Positions 37,175-45,283 of a DNA stretch of 57,563 bases are shown piece after piece; within the stretch, counting starts at the first letter, position 1; every line of letters begins with the position of its first letter. The notes beneath the pieces are model-generated. The model saw only the letters and a program-made list of their open reading frames with translations, was not told where the DNA came from and ran no database searches. A program made the position numbers and the translations under genes. This stretch comes from Cognatundibacterium crateris (lineage in GTDB: Bacteria; Pseudomonadota; Gammaproteobacteria; Burkholderiales; Burkholderiaceae_D): the NCBI RefSeq assembly GCF_010078235.1, contig NZ_JAABOS010000014.1:632-58194 (forward strand), read 5' to 3'.

Positions 37175-37968
37175 CTCACCCTGCGCTGCAACAAGCAAAG
37201 CCGGTAATGCGCTGGCAAACCATGCTAATCCTGCTGTTGCTGGCACTGCTGATCAGCGCCAGTTTCCTGAGCCTGGACATGCATTGGGCCGAGTTATTCA
37301 GCGATCAGGCGCTGCAAAGCAGCCGCGACTTTCTGGCCGGGTTTGCGCCTCCCGATATGCAAGCTGGCTTTCTGCACAAGACTGCCATGGCGACGCTGGA
37401 AACACTGGCCATGTCAGCACTGGGTACCGTGCTGGCCGCACTGGCAGGCATGCTGCTGGCTCTGCCTGCCAGCAAACAGTATGGCCGCTTTCTGTACCAC
37501 TGCAGCCGCTTGTTACTGAATCTGGCGCGTGCCATTCCTGAGCTGGTATGGGCATCAATTATGCTGATCGCGGCGGGACTCGGGCCTTTCGCAGGGACCA
37601 TCGCCCTGGCTGCGCATACTACCGGCGTACTGGGTCGCCTGTTTGCAGAGACGCTGGAAAATCTGCCGCCAGAAAATGCACAGACTCTGAAGATCAATGG
37701 CGCCAGTCGCGCTCAGATATTTTTCTACACCAGCTTACCGATGGGGCTGCCGCAAATGCTGTCTTACACCCTGTATCGCTGGGAAAACAATATACGCGCA
37801 GCAGCCATACTGGGTGTGGTCGGCGCAGGCGGTCTGGGACAAATGCTGAAATACCATCTGTCTCTGTTCCAGATGCACAGCGCAGCGACAGTCATCATCG
37901 CCATGCTGTTACTGGTGGCGCTGGTCGATGCACTGAGCTTCGCGATACGGCGCAGACTGACGCGATAG
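37171..37968 (+). CDS. PhnE-type ABC transporter permease, second copy
   Basis: The second permease has 265 residues and is paralogous to the first: both share the pattern RAIPELVWA or RSVPELVWA and an end of the type ILGVVGAGGLGQML. The two probably form a heterodimer in the membrane. Its ATG overlaps the stop of the first copy. It is the last gene of the operon, and I see no terminator in the 24 bases before the convergent ZIP gene. Confidence 0.9.
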   Translation: MTHPALQQAKPVMRWQTMLILLLLALLISASFLSLDMHWAELFSDQALQSSRDFLAGFAPPDMQAGFLHKTAMATLETLAMSALGTVLAALAGMLLALPASKQYGRFLYHCSRLLLNLARAIPELVWASIMLIAAGLGPFAGTIALAAHTTGVLGRLFAETLENLPPENAQTLKINGASRAQIFFYTSLPMGLPQMLSYTLYRWENNIRAAAILGVVGAGGLGQMLKYHLSLFQMHSAATVIIAMLLLVALVDALSFAIRRRLTR

Positions 37969-37992
37969 AAGCACTCGTTTCTTCAGATGCGC

Positions 37993-38973
37993 TTAGCCCA
38001 GACTGGTATCGAGTACCATCATCAGCGCGAATCCCAGCATCAGACCTAAGGTGGCACTGGTCTGATGTCCGTTTCTGTGGGTTTCCGGTATCACTTCATG
38101 CGACACCACAAATAACATTGCACCCGCCGCCAGTCCCAATCCTATCGGATAGGCCAGCGCCAGTCCGCCGGATAAACTCACGCCCAGCACAGCGCCCAAT
38201 GGTTCCAGCAAGCCAGTCGCAATAGCGATCAGCACTGCATGCAAACGCGCAATACCAGCCCCGCGCAGGCTCAGCGCAACGGCCAGCCCCTCGGGAATGT
38301 CCTGTATGCTGATGGCGGTACTCAAAGGCAGTCCCACATTCATGTCACCTTGAGAAAAACTCACCCCCATCGCCATCCCTTCCGGCAGGTTATGAATCGC
38401 AATCGCCAGCACAAACAACCAGACCTTGCCGCAACGCTCATGCGCCGGACCACAGGGGCCGGTCTTATCATGCGCATGTGGCGTGAAATGATCCAGCCCC
38501 AGCATCAGCATCACACCTGCCGCCATCCCGAGCACCACCACACCGGCAGCCAGCGCGCGGCTGTCTACCATAGTCGTCGCAGCTGCAATACCAGGAATAA
38601 TGAGCGAGAAAGCACTTGCCGCCAGCATCATACCCGCGGCAAAGCCCAGCAAACTGTCTTCCAGCTGCTGCGGTAACTGACGTATCACCAAGGCCGGTAA
38701 GGCACCGAAAGCAGTGGCAAGAAAACCAGCAGTACCCGCTGCCAGCGCCAGCCCGACACCAATCGCGGCCTGACCTTGCCAGACCTGATACAGACTTTGG
38801 GTAAGCAGTATCAACAAGCTTCCCAAAGCTGCAATAAATGCCAGCGTCAATCCAGGTCTGGACTGCATCATTTGCCAGACCTGGGTACGCCAGCCAGCCG
38901 TGGAAGCCAAGTTTGAATTTAAAGTTGAGCTTGCGTTTGCGTGCGATTGTGCGTTGAGCGATAAGTCAGGCAT
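37993..38973 (-). CDS. ZIP family metal transporter
   Basis: This 326-residue inner-membrane protein of the GufA-like ZIP subfamily imports divalent metal such as zinc, iron or manganese. About eight hydrophobic segments are visible. The metal-transport helices carry HNLPEGMAMG and QDIPEGLAVALS, and a loop holds a His/Cys-rich stretch (HFTPHAHDKTGPCGPAHERC). AAGGATAGCAAG precedes ATG 38973. That site lies in one arm of a long palindrome resembling a Fur box, so iron may control it. The substrate is not decided by sequence. Confidence 0.92.
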   Translation of the reverse strand: MPDLSLNAQSHANASSTLNSNLASTAGWRTQVWQMMQSRPGLTLAFIAALGSLLILLTQSLYQVWQGQAAIGVGLALAAGTAGFLATAFGALPALVIRQLPQQLEDSLLGFAAGMMLAASAFSLIIPGIAAATTMVDSRALAAGVVVLGMAAGVMLMLGLDHFTPHAHDKTGPCGPAHERCGKVWLFVLAIAIHNLPEGMAMGVSFSQGDMNVGLPLSTAISIQDIPEGLAVALSLRGAGIARLHAVLIAIATGLLEPLGAVLGVSLSGGLALAYPIGLGLAAGAMLFVVSHEVIPETHRNGHQTSATLGLMLGFALMMVLDTSLG

Positions 38974-38977
38974 CTTG

Positions 38978-39012
38978 CTATCCTTAATGAGAATTATTTT
39001 CATTAAGGATAG
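38978..39012. promoter_or_regulatory. 35-base palindrome over the ZIP ribosome site, Fur-box-like
   Basis: CTATCCTTAATGA at 38978-38990 is matched perfectly by its complement at 39000-39012 around a 9-base centre. The core AATGAGAATTATTTTCATT resembles the classic 19-bp Fur box. One arm contains the ribosome-binding sequence TAAGGAT, so if transcribed it would fold into a hairpin hiding that site. Either a repressor operator, an RNA switch, or both. Confidence 0.65.
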
Positions 39013-39090
39013 TTTGCCATGGATAATCCGTGTTGGCTAATCGTGATCGCTAATCGCTGTCATGCAAAAAAACTATACGGCCAGCCTGGG

Positions 39091-40476
39091 TCAGCGCACC
39101 AGACGCTGCGCGCTTGCAGTGACGGCGGCAGCAGCGTTTGAGCTGCCTGCAGTACGACATTCGCTTTGTGGATAGCCATTGCGCTCCACATCCGGATCAA
39201 ACTGACGCAGGGCGTTCTTTGCCTGTTGCAAGTCTTTGCCAAACTCAGTCAGATAACGCTGCCGTTCTTCGCTCTGCCATTCCTCAGGCGAAAAAGCGTT
39301 CAGTGCATAGGTCTTACTGACCGCGACCTGCCCTTCCAGGCGCGGCATCAGCAAACGGTCAGGATCGGCATTTTCGCGCAGCAGATATGCATCTACATCG
39401 CGCAAACGCAGAGGCATGGCCACTTGCTGATCGCGCAGCAAATTACCCGCAACAATGAGCGGAATATCATTCATCCCCTGCGGCAGCAAATCATTAAAAC
39501 TCAGTAAGGCAAACGGTTTGCCCTGCGCATCATCCAGTCTGGCACTGACCAGATAGCGCCCCGGCAAACGCACATTGGCACGCAGCGTAAAACGCAACTG
39601 ACCGCCCTCACTGCTTTCCCTGACACCGGCTACCCAGGTGGCTGGCAACTCCGGCGAATACACCACATCGAAGAAAATACGTCCCGGCTTGCCCGCTACG
39701 GTATAGCTGACTTCAGTGCGCACGGTGCCGTGAAAGCTGGCAAAGCCGCTCTGTGCCGGCTGCAGCGTTGCGCTGTATATCCCATCGGCGGCACGGGTAT
39801 CGCCATCCTGCCCGCTGTCATTCATATTCAACGCCAGCGCGGCGCTTTCCTTTTGCCCGGCAAAGCTCAGACCTTTGGCGACTGCTTTGTCTATTTGCAG
39901 CGTCAGCGGCTGTCCCTGCGCATCACTGGCGCGTACCGTGAAGACAGCTTTTTCACCGGCTGCCAGATAGACGTGGGACTGAGTCGTGGCAATCTGCACC
40001 GTCTTATCCGCTGTGCCGTCAGGCTTGCGCATCGCATGCAATTCGGCGACTGGCTGATTCGGGTAAATCTGATCCGGATGCTGACTGACAGGGCGAGAAC
40101 CAGGCGGATAGCGGGTTCCGCTCTGATACTGACACAAAGCCTGATCCGCCTGCACTACTTGCTGCACCAGTTGCTGACGCTGTACCGCTGCTGTCTGCGG
40201 CATGCTTGCTGTGCTTGTGGCTGCTGGCATAGACAGGAATTCACGCCCACTAATTGCACTACTTACGCCAGTTGATGGCTGCCCAGCGTTCGCTGGTGTA
40301 CCAGGCTGACTGCCATCCCAGACCAGCACAGCCAACAATACAGCCACCACCAGGATGGCTGCTGCGGGCTTGCGATAACGCGTCCAGTCATCGCGCGGCG
40401 ACTTCACTGCATCAGCCGCATTGGCGGCCGATGCAGTAGTGCGCGATGTTCCTGCTTTATCCTGCTTACGTGGCAT
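39091..40476 (-). CDS. Membrane-anchored protein with Ig-like/choice-of-anchor-X-like region
   Basis: The protein has 461 residues: a short cytoplasmic lysine-rich N-terminus, one transmembrane helix (about 37-51, AAAILVVAVLLAVLVW), a Ser/Thr/Ala-rich stretch, then a beta-rich periplasmic region. That region includes SGQDGDTRAADGIYSATL, of the kind found in choice-of-anchor X proteins, and a C-terminal helical end. No catalytic motif is seen. Its ATG lies inside the end of the upstream hydrolase gene (11-base overlap), so the two are translationally coupled. A role as chaperone or secretion helper for the hydrolase is plausible but inferred. Confidence 0.75.
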   Translation of the reverse strand: MPRKQDKAGTSRTTASAANAADAVKSPRDDWTRYRKPAAAILVVAVLLAVLVWDGSQPGTPANAGQPSTGVSSAISGREFLSMPAATSTASMPQTAAVQRQQLVQQVVQADQALCQYQSGTRYPPGSRPVSQHPDQIYPNQPVAELHAMRKPDGTADKTVQIATTQSHVYLAAGEKAVFTVRASDAQGQPLTLQIDKAVAKGLSFAGQKESAALALNMNDSGQDGDTRAADGIYSATLQPAQSGFASFHGTVRTEVSYTVAGKPGRIFFDVVYSPELPATWVAGVRESSEGGQLRFTLRANVRLPGRYLVSARLDDAQGKPFALLSFNDLLPQGMNDIPLIVAGNLLRDQQVAMPLRLRDVDAYLLRENADPDRLLMPRLEGQVAVSKTYALNAFSPEEWQSEERQRYLTEFGKDLQQAKNALRQFDPDVERNGYPQSECRTAGSSNAAAAVTASAQRLVR

Positions 40477-41350
40477 TGCTGACTACCGCCGCGCGCACCA
40501 CAGAAATGATGCCCTGCCAATTCCCATTGGCATAATGATTGTAGGCTTCTGCATCATCCCTGAAGCTGACCGAGTGGTAAGCCCACTTCACTGACCCTCC
40601 TTCGTTGGCTGCAGTCCCCAACGTCAGGTCATTGCAGAACCAGTCCGAAGGATTACAGAGCGACTGTCCACCGGAACCGGCCACCCCACCGCTGCTGTGA
40701 TAAGCCACGGCTTCATCATCCTGGCCAGGCAGAATGCCGGAGTAAAAGGTACCCTTGGCACCCGCATACATATAGAACCAGACATTGCGGGTTTCATTGT
40801 GGTTGTACATCGCACGCGCGGTGCTGGTTTTGAGATCCTTCACCAGCGGCTCACTCATGGCCCAGGAACCCGCATCCGACAATTCCGAACCTCCGCCAGC
40901 ACCCGATGCAGCGCGCACCCATTTGATATTCCAGCCCACCTGCGTTGTGCCATCGCTGTTACCACACTGCCCCGACGAATTAGAAACGGCATTTTTCTTC
41001 ATACGTGTAGAGCCACCATAATTCGCCAGCGTATAGCCCATCATCAAATCGCCCGCACTGTGGGTCGCAACATAACACCAGTTGTTACCGGTACAGAAGC
41101 AATCGAGTGCATCACGGATCTTGCCATTCTCTGATGCGATACTGTGATAGCCATCCCAGTTGACGGCTTTTTTATTTACGCCTGCGGCTGTGCTGGCTGG
41201 CCCCCAGTAATTAAAACTAGTGTAGTCACCAACCACCCCGCCACCACCACGGCCATTGATCCACAGCGTGTAATTGGCAGCGCTGGCGACGCTGGATAAA
41301 CCTGCCATCGCCAGCAGGAAAGTCGTGATCACGATACGCATTAACTTCAT
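40466..41350 (-). CDS. Secreted alpha/beta-hydrolase-like protein
   Basis: This 294-residue exported protein has a signal peptide (RIVITTFLLAMAGLSSVASA) and then a lipase-like layout. It has NYTLWINGRGGGG as a possible oxyanion loop and ATHSAGDLMMGY as a nucleophile elbow with Thr in place of the first Gly of GxSxG. Cysteines (DCFCTGNNWC, SLCNPSDWFC) would form disulfides outside the cytoplasm. A strong GGGAGGTG site precedes ATG 41350. I do not recognise the family; substrate unknown. It precedes and overlaps the membrane-anchored gene. Confidence 0.75.
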   Translation of the reverse strand: MKLMRIVITTFLLAMAGLSSVASAANYTLWINGRGGGGVVGDYTSFNYWGPASTAAGVNKKAVNWDGYHSIASENGKIRDALDCFCTGNNWCYVATHSAGDLMMGYTLANYGGSTRMKKNAVSNSSGQCGNSDGTTQVGWNIKWVRAASGAGGGSELSDAGSWAMSEPLVKDLKTSTARAMYNHNETRNVWFYMYAGAKGTFYSGILPGQDDEAVAYHSSGGVAGSGGQSLCNPSDWFCNDLTLGTAANEGGSVKWAYHSVSFRDDAEAYNHYANGNWQGIISVVRAAVVSNAT

Positions 41351-41821
41351 TATTCACCTCCCAAAATGAATCACATGAATAGTGCAAAACAGAGGACCTC
41401 CTCCGCTTGCCGATCAGCCGCTGTCTCCTCCAGGGTCTGGGGATGTTTGATTTGATTATCTGCTTAGTATGTGTGACTGATCGCAACGCAGTATCGAAAC
41501 AGCATTGCGCCAAGTCAATTTGCGATGCAGCACAGAATCCAGAGCAAGTCCCTCTTAACTAGCGGGTCAGAATTGCTGCGACACTCTGATCAGTACAGCG
41601 TTAGCAGGGTTTTTCAGGCCTTAGAGGCTGCACTCTAATCCAGCCGCAGGTACAGGAATACCACAATTCCTGAAGCGACTCAGGCAGAAGCACAATGATG
41701 AAAAATGGCGGATAAGCACGTGCAATTGCGATTTACCTTATCATCGGCATACTAAACAAGCAGCACCGTATCTTCCAGGAATCATGCTGGACTTCTGCAA
41801 CACCAACTCTCAGGAAAAATC
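41351..41821. other. Gap between the secreted hydrolase and the lipocalin genes
   Basis: About 470 bases hold the ribosome site of the hydrolase gene at the left end and probably both divergent promoters. I find no open frame with protein-like composition, no terminator-type hairpin and no repeat. Confidence 0.4.
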
Positions 41822-42373
41822 ATGTCACTCTGCCGTTTTGCTTTGCTCTGCACCAGCGTCCTGCTCTCAGCATCTTTGCTCAGTGCCTGTAACACGCAAC
41901 CCGCTGCGCCTATGGATGTGGTGGCCCAGGTCGACCTGCAGCGCTATCTGGGGCGCTGGTATGAAATCGCACTGATACCTAACCGCTTTCAAGCTATGTG
42001 CGCCAGCGATACCCAGGCTGAATATCAGTTACAGGGCGAACAAATACGTGTCACTAATCGTTGTAAACGTGCCGATCAGGGAATGGAGACGGCGCAAGGT
42101 GTGGCCGAGGTCGTAGCACAATCCAACAACGCCAAATTGCGCGTGAGCTTTTTCCGGCCTTTTTACGGCAATTACTGGGTACTGGCGCTGGACCCGGATT
42201 ATCAATGGGTGCTGGTTGGCGAACCCGGACGCCAATATGGCTGGGTTTTATCGCGCACGCCTCAACTGTCAGACGCCGTCATGCAAAACATCTGGCAAAA
42301 GGCGGAACAGGCTGGCTATCAACGCATACAATTCCGCCCCAGCCTGCAAACGCAGGCTATGTCACCGAAATGA
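41822..42373 (+). CDS. blc: Outer-membrane lipocalin lipoprotein
   Basis: This is a 183-residue lipoprotein of the bacterial lipocalin (Blc) group, which binds lysophospholipids or other hydrophobic ligands in the outer membrane. A lipobox LLSAC puts the lipidated cysteine at residue 23. The lipocalin signature GRWYEIA follows, then RVTNRCKRADQG and the strands NYWVLALDPDYQWVLVGEP typical of Blc. The ATG follows a GGAAAA site. The residue after Cys is Asn, so no inner-membrane retention signal is seen. Confidence 0.92.
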   Translation: MSLCRFALLCTSVLLSASLLSACNTQPAAPMDVVAQVDLQRYLGRWYEIALIPNRFQAMCASDTQAEYQLQGEQIRVTNRCKRADQGMETAQGVAEVVAQSNNAKLRVSFFRPFYGNYWVLALDPDYQWVLVGEPGRQYGWVLSRTPQLSDAVMQNIWQKAEQAGYQRIQFRPSLQTQAMSPK

Positions 42374-42509
42374 CATGCAATTGCCATCTATCTGTCACGA
42401 TCAATCACCAACGTGACAGATTTAGCAAAACTTAACATCTTACTTATTGACAATAATGGTATAAAAACGGACATTACTTCCTGAACATTTTTCTTTGAAA
42501 AGGATGACC

Positions 42510-43319
42510 ATGCCGACTATCGACCTTGAACAATTACTGAACACCTACATCGTACCTTTCGGACTGAAAATCCTGGCCGCAATTGCGATCTGGATCATCG
42601 GTGGCATCATCATCAACATGCTGGCTGGTCTGTTGCGTAAGGCAATGACTTTGCGCAAGGTAGATCCCACACTGGTTTCGTATGGCGAATCTTCCTTGAA
42701 GGTCACCCTGCGTATTGCCTTAGTCATTGCCATTCTGGACGTTTGCGGCATCCAGACCACTTCACTGGCCGCGCTGATTGCAGCTGGTGGCGTCGCGATA
42801 GGCGTCGCCTGGTCAGGCTTGCTGTCTAATTTCGCTGCCGGGATTTTCCTGGTGCTGTTGCGTCCATTCAAAGTCGGGGATGCGATCAGCGCAGGTGGTC
42901 AAACCGGTGAAGTCACGGAAATCGGCCTGTTCGCTACCACACTGACTACCGGCGACAACCTGCGTGTGTATGTGGGCAACAGTAAGATTTTTGCCGATAA
43001 TCTGGTCAACTACTCCGCCAATCCACATCGCCGGGTTGATCTGAAATGCCAGATCGCGAATGGCGTAGAGCCGCTGGCGGCGATTGCGATGCTGCAAAAA
43101 CATGTAAGCCGCGTTGCCAATATCACGCTGAACCCGGCACCAACCATAGAAATCCTGGAATTCAATGCAGCCGGCACCTTATTGGCAGTGCGCCCTAACT
43201 GCAGTAACAAGGATTACTGGCAAGTCTATTTCGACACCAACAAGGCGATTGCCGCCGCCTGTGCCGAAGCAGGCTGGCCAGTCCCGGCCCCGCATCAGAT
43301 CGAGATTCATCAATCCTGA
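42510..43319 (+). CDS. Small-conductance mechanosensitive channel, MscS family
   Basis: This is a 269-residue inner-membrane channel that opens under tension to relieve osmotic pressure. It has three hydrophobic segments in the first 115 residues. The pore helix is Gly/Ala-rich (AALIAAGGVAIGVAWSGLLSNF), followed by GIFLVLLRPFKVGDAI and a beta-domain with VYVGNSKIFADNLVNYS. The length is close to E. coli MscS (286 residues). AAGG lies seven bases before ATG 42510. A terminator follows. Confidence 0.93.
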   Translation: MPTIDLEQLLNTYIVPFGLKILAAIAIWIIGGIIINMLAGLLRKAMTLRKVDPTLVSYGESSLKVTLRIALVIAILDVCGIQTTSLAALIAAGGVAIGVAWSGLLSNFAAGIFLVLLRPFKVGDAISAGGQTGEVTEIGLFATTLTTGDNLRVYVGNSKIFADNLVNYSANPHRRVDLKCQIANGVEPLAAIAMLQKHVSRVANITLNPAPTIEILEFNAAGTLLAVRPNCSNKDYWQVYFDTNKAIAAACAEAGWPVPAPHQIEIHQS

Positions 43320-43338
43320 TCAGTCCGGTATTTGCCCC

Positions 43339-43372
43339 CAAAAAAACGCCTCTGACACAGAGGCGTTTTTGT
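43339..43372 (+). terminator. Terminator after the MscS gene
   Basis: A 10-bp stem (43345-43354 with 43358-43367) with a 3-base loop is flanked by an A run before it and a T run after it, just downstream of the channel stop codon. Confidence 0.9.
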
Positions 43373-43453
43373 TTTGTGCTTTTTCTTTATAGCAACCATC
43401 AATGTCGTATTCACAATACAATAACAATTTAAAACCTTGCTGGGTGATCAACA

Positions 43454-45139
43454 ATGATTGCATTAGACTCGAGAGCAATAAATTTTTTAATGAGAATTGG
43501 GACAGTCACATTATTGACATTGCTATGTGCTCTCTCAACATCCCTGACATTCGCGCAAACGGCAAAGATCAGCTTAACTTTTAACACTGAAAGCAAAAGC
43601 GTCGAAGCCCGATTCCAATTATCTAAAGCGGTTGACACGCTGCACTTCACAGGTAACGGTGAAATACGATTAAAAACCTGGACCCCGTTAAATGGTGCGC
43701 GCCTGAACGATGACGGTACTGCTTTAATATTTCCAAAAGAACAAAACTGGGTTTCCGTCAAGCTCAATCCGTTTGAGCGGGATGGCTTAATGGACAGGGT
43801 TTACTCTCCGGTCATCTTATTTGGCGATGGGCGCGCTGCGCAGATTTACTCAGAATATCTGCTTCCCGCAGACGGCGGCACAGTAAGCCTCACTACTCAT
43901 GGCGTGGTATTCGGACATACAGTAGCTCAAGGAAAGACTGCCTGGAGCACAAACGACGCAGCCACCTACATCGTCGCAGGACAAACTGACACCACAGAAA
44001 AAAATGCTTACAGCATCACTCTGGATAAAGAATTACCTGCTTGGATTGCGCACACACTGAATGAAAAAGTAGCTGCACTGATGAATCTGTATTCAAAGAA
44101 GTTCGGCTCCCAAGCAAAGAAAAGACCTTGGATCGTGGTTTCATTCGACCCCAATACACCCAATAAAAATGCCGGTTTTCGCGGCGACACCAACCCTGGT
44201 ATGGTACGTCTCAATTTAATGGGACACGTTTGGGAACAAGAAAATACGGCGCAGACTACGCAACTGATCAGTTTCTTAGCACATGAACTTTTTCATTTAT
44301 GGAATGCTGAACAATGGAAAATCCAGCGCGAAGAGCCAATCTGGTTATTTGAGGGCGGTGCGGATGCAGCAGCGCAAGACGCATTACGTACGCTAGGAAT
44401 CATCGACGCTGAACAATATAAAAATGAACGCACTAAAAGCCTGATTGCTTGCAGCCTCGCAGAAGGTGAAACATTGGCCAGCAAATTGAATGGGCGTACT
44501 CACTATACTTGTGGAGCAGCTATTTTTTATCTGGCCGCTGCAATGAATTCGGTTACATCAAATTCGGCAGGCCCTTTAGATGTATGGAAAAGTATATTTG
44601 CATCCTCTAAAACAAAAACTTATGGGACTGCAGATTTACTTCGTGTTGCAGGAAATCATGTAAGCACTTCATCTGACGATACAAGCGTCCGTCAGGCATC
44701 CCAGCTTAAGGATTTAATTGAATCCAACTTAGCTTGGCGAGCAGCTTTAATTCATGACCAGGGAAAGTTTCACATACACGAAACCCAACAAGGAGATGAA
44801 CCCAATATTGTCGTTGCCAGAGTCTTATTGGATAAGCTAGTGATCGACAGAGTTGACAATGATTGCAAAGGTTCCACTAGCATTAGCTACAGAAATCAAC
44901 GCTATCAAATAGATGCACTGCGTTCCTGCCAGCGCATACAAAGCGGAATTACACTCACGCATTTGGGTAATTTTTCTATGTACGAAAATGCGCAACAGGC
45001 CTTAGCCTATGCGCGCGACCAATGTACTAAAGGAATGGATCTGCATTTCAGCGATAAGAATGATGTTTCATTGGATTTACCTTGCACTCAAATGCCTGCG
45101 CTACCACAGGGATTATTTGTGTTTAATCCCGAATATTAA
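43454..45139 (+). CDS. Secreted HExxH metallopeptidase-like protein (gluzincin)
   Basis: The 561-residue protein has a signal peptide (RIGTVTLLTLLCALS, cleavage after FAQ). The zinc motif is LAHELFHLWN with His277, Glu278 and His281, and Glu300 in WLFEGGADAA gives HEXXH-x18-E. The HxWN after HExxH resembles the M61 glycyl-aminopeptidase family, but the rest is unfamiliar. There are several Cys residues in the C-terminal half. Codons look AT-richer than those of neighbouring genes, suggesting a transferred gene. The start could be ATG 43454 or ATG 43490. Confidence 0.8.
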   Translation: MIALDSRAINFLMRIGTVTLLTLLCALSTSLTFAQTAKISLTFNTESKSVEARFQLSKAVDTLHFTGNGEIRLKTWTPLNGARLNDDGTALIFPKEQNWVSVKLNPFERDGLMDRVYSPVILFGDGRAAQIYSEYLLPADGGTVSLTTHGVVFGHTVAQGKTAWSTNDAATYIVAGQTDTTEKNAYSITLDKELPAWIAHTLNEKVAALMNLYSKKFGSQAKKRPWIVVSFDPNTPNKNAGFRGDTNPGMVRLNLMGHVWEQENTAQTTQLISFLAHELFHLWNAEQWKIQREEPIWLFEGGADAAAQDALRTLGIIDAEQYKNERTKSLIACSLAEGETLASKLNGRTHYTCGAAIFYLAAAMNSVTSNSAGPLDVWKSIFASSKTKTYGTADLLRVAGNHVSTSSDDTSVRQASQLKDLIESNLAWRAALIHDQGKFHIHETQQGDEPNIVVARVLLDKLVIDRVDNDCKGSTSISYRNQRYQIDALRSCQRIQSGITLTHLGNFSMYENAQQALAYARDQCTKGMDLHFSDKNDVSLDLPCTQMPALPQGLFVFNPEY

Positions 45140-45191
45140 GCAATTCTGACGTCAATCTGGTGTTTTCAAGTCAGCATACGCTGTCAATTCA

Positions 45192-45228
45192 AAAAAGGGC
45201 TGCCGTTCATAGAACAGCAGCCCTTTTT
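45192..45228. terminator. Bidirectional terminator of the peptidase and gcv genes
   Basis: A 7-bp GC stem (45197-45203 with 45217-45223), extended by A/T pairs and an inner GTTC/GAAC, has A and T runs on both sides. It ends the peptidase gene (plus) and the glycine-cleavage operon (minus). Confidence 0.88.
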
Positions 45229-45283
45229 GACTAGCCTCAGCAATCAGCGCTGCAGTGTTAGCCGCAACGCCGATTCGCTGTGA

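Noticed and set aside
34565..37968. Complete phosphonate degradation locus
   Set aside because: Only transport genes are present; there are no C-P lyase or phosphonatase genes up to the convergent ZIP gene.
37548..38225. Plus-strand open frame of 225 codons crossing phnE2 and the ZIP gene
   Set aside because: It is out of frame with the well-supported permease and antisense to the ZIP gene.
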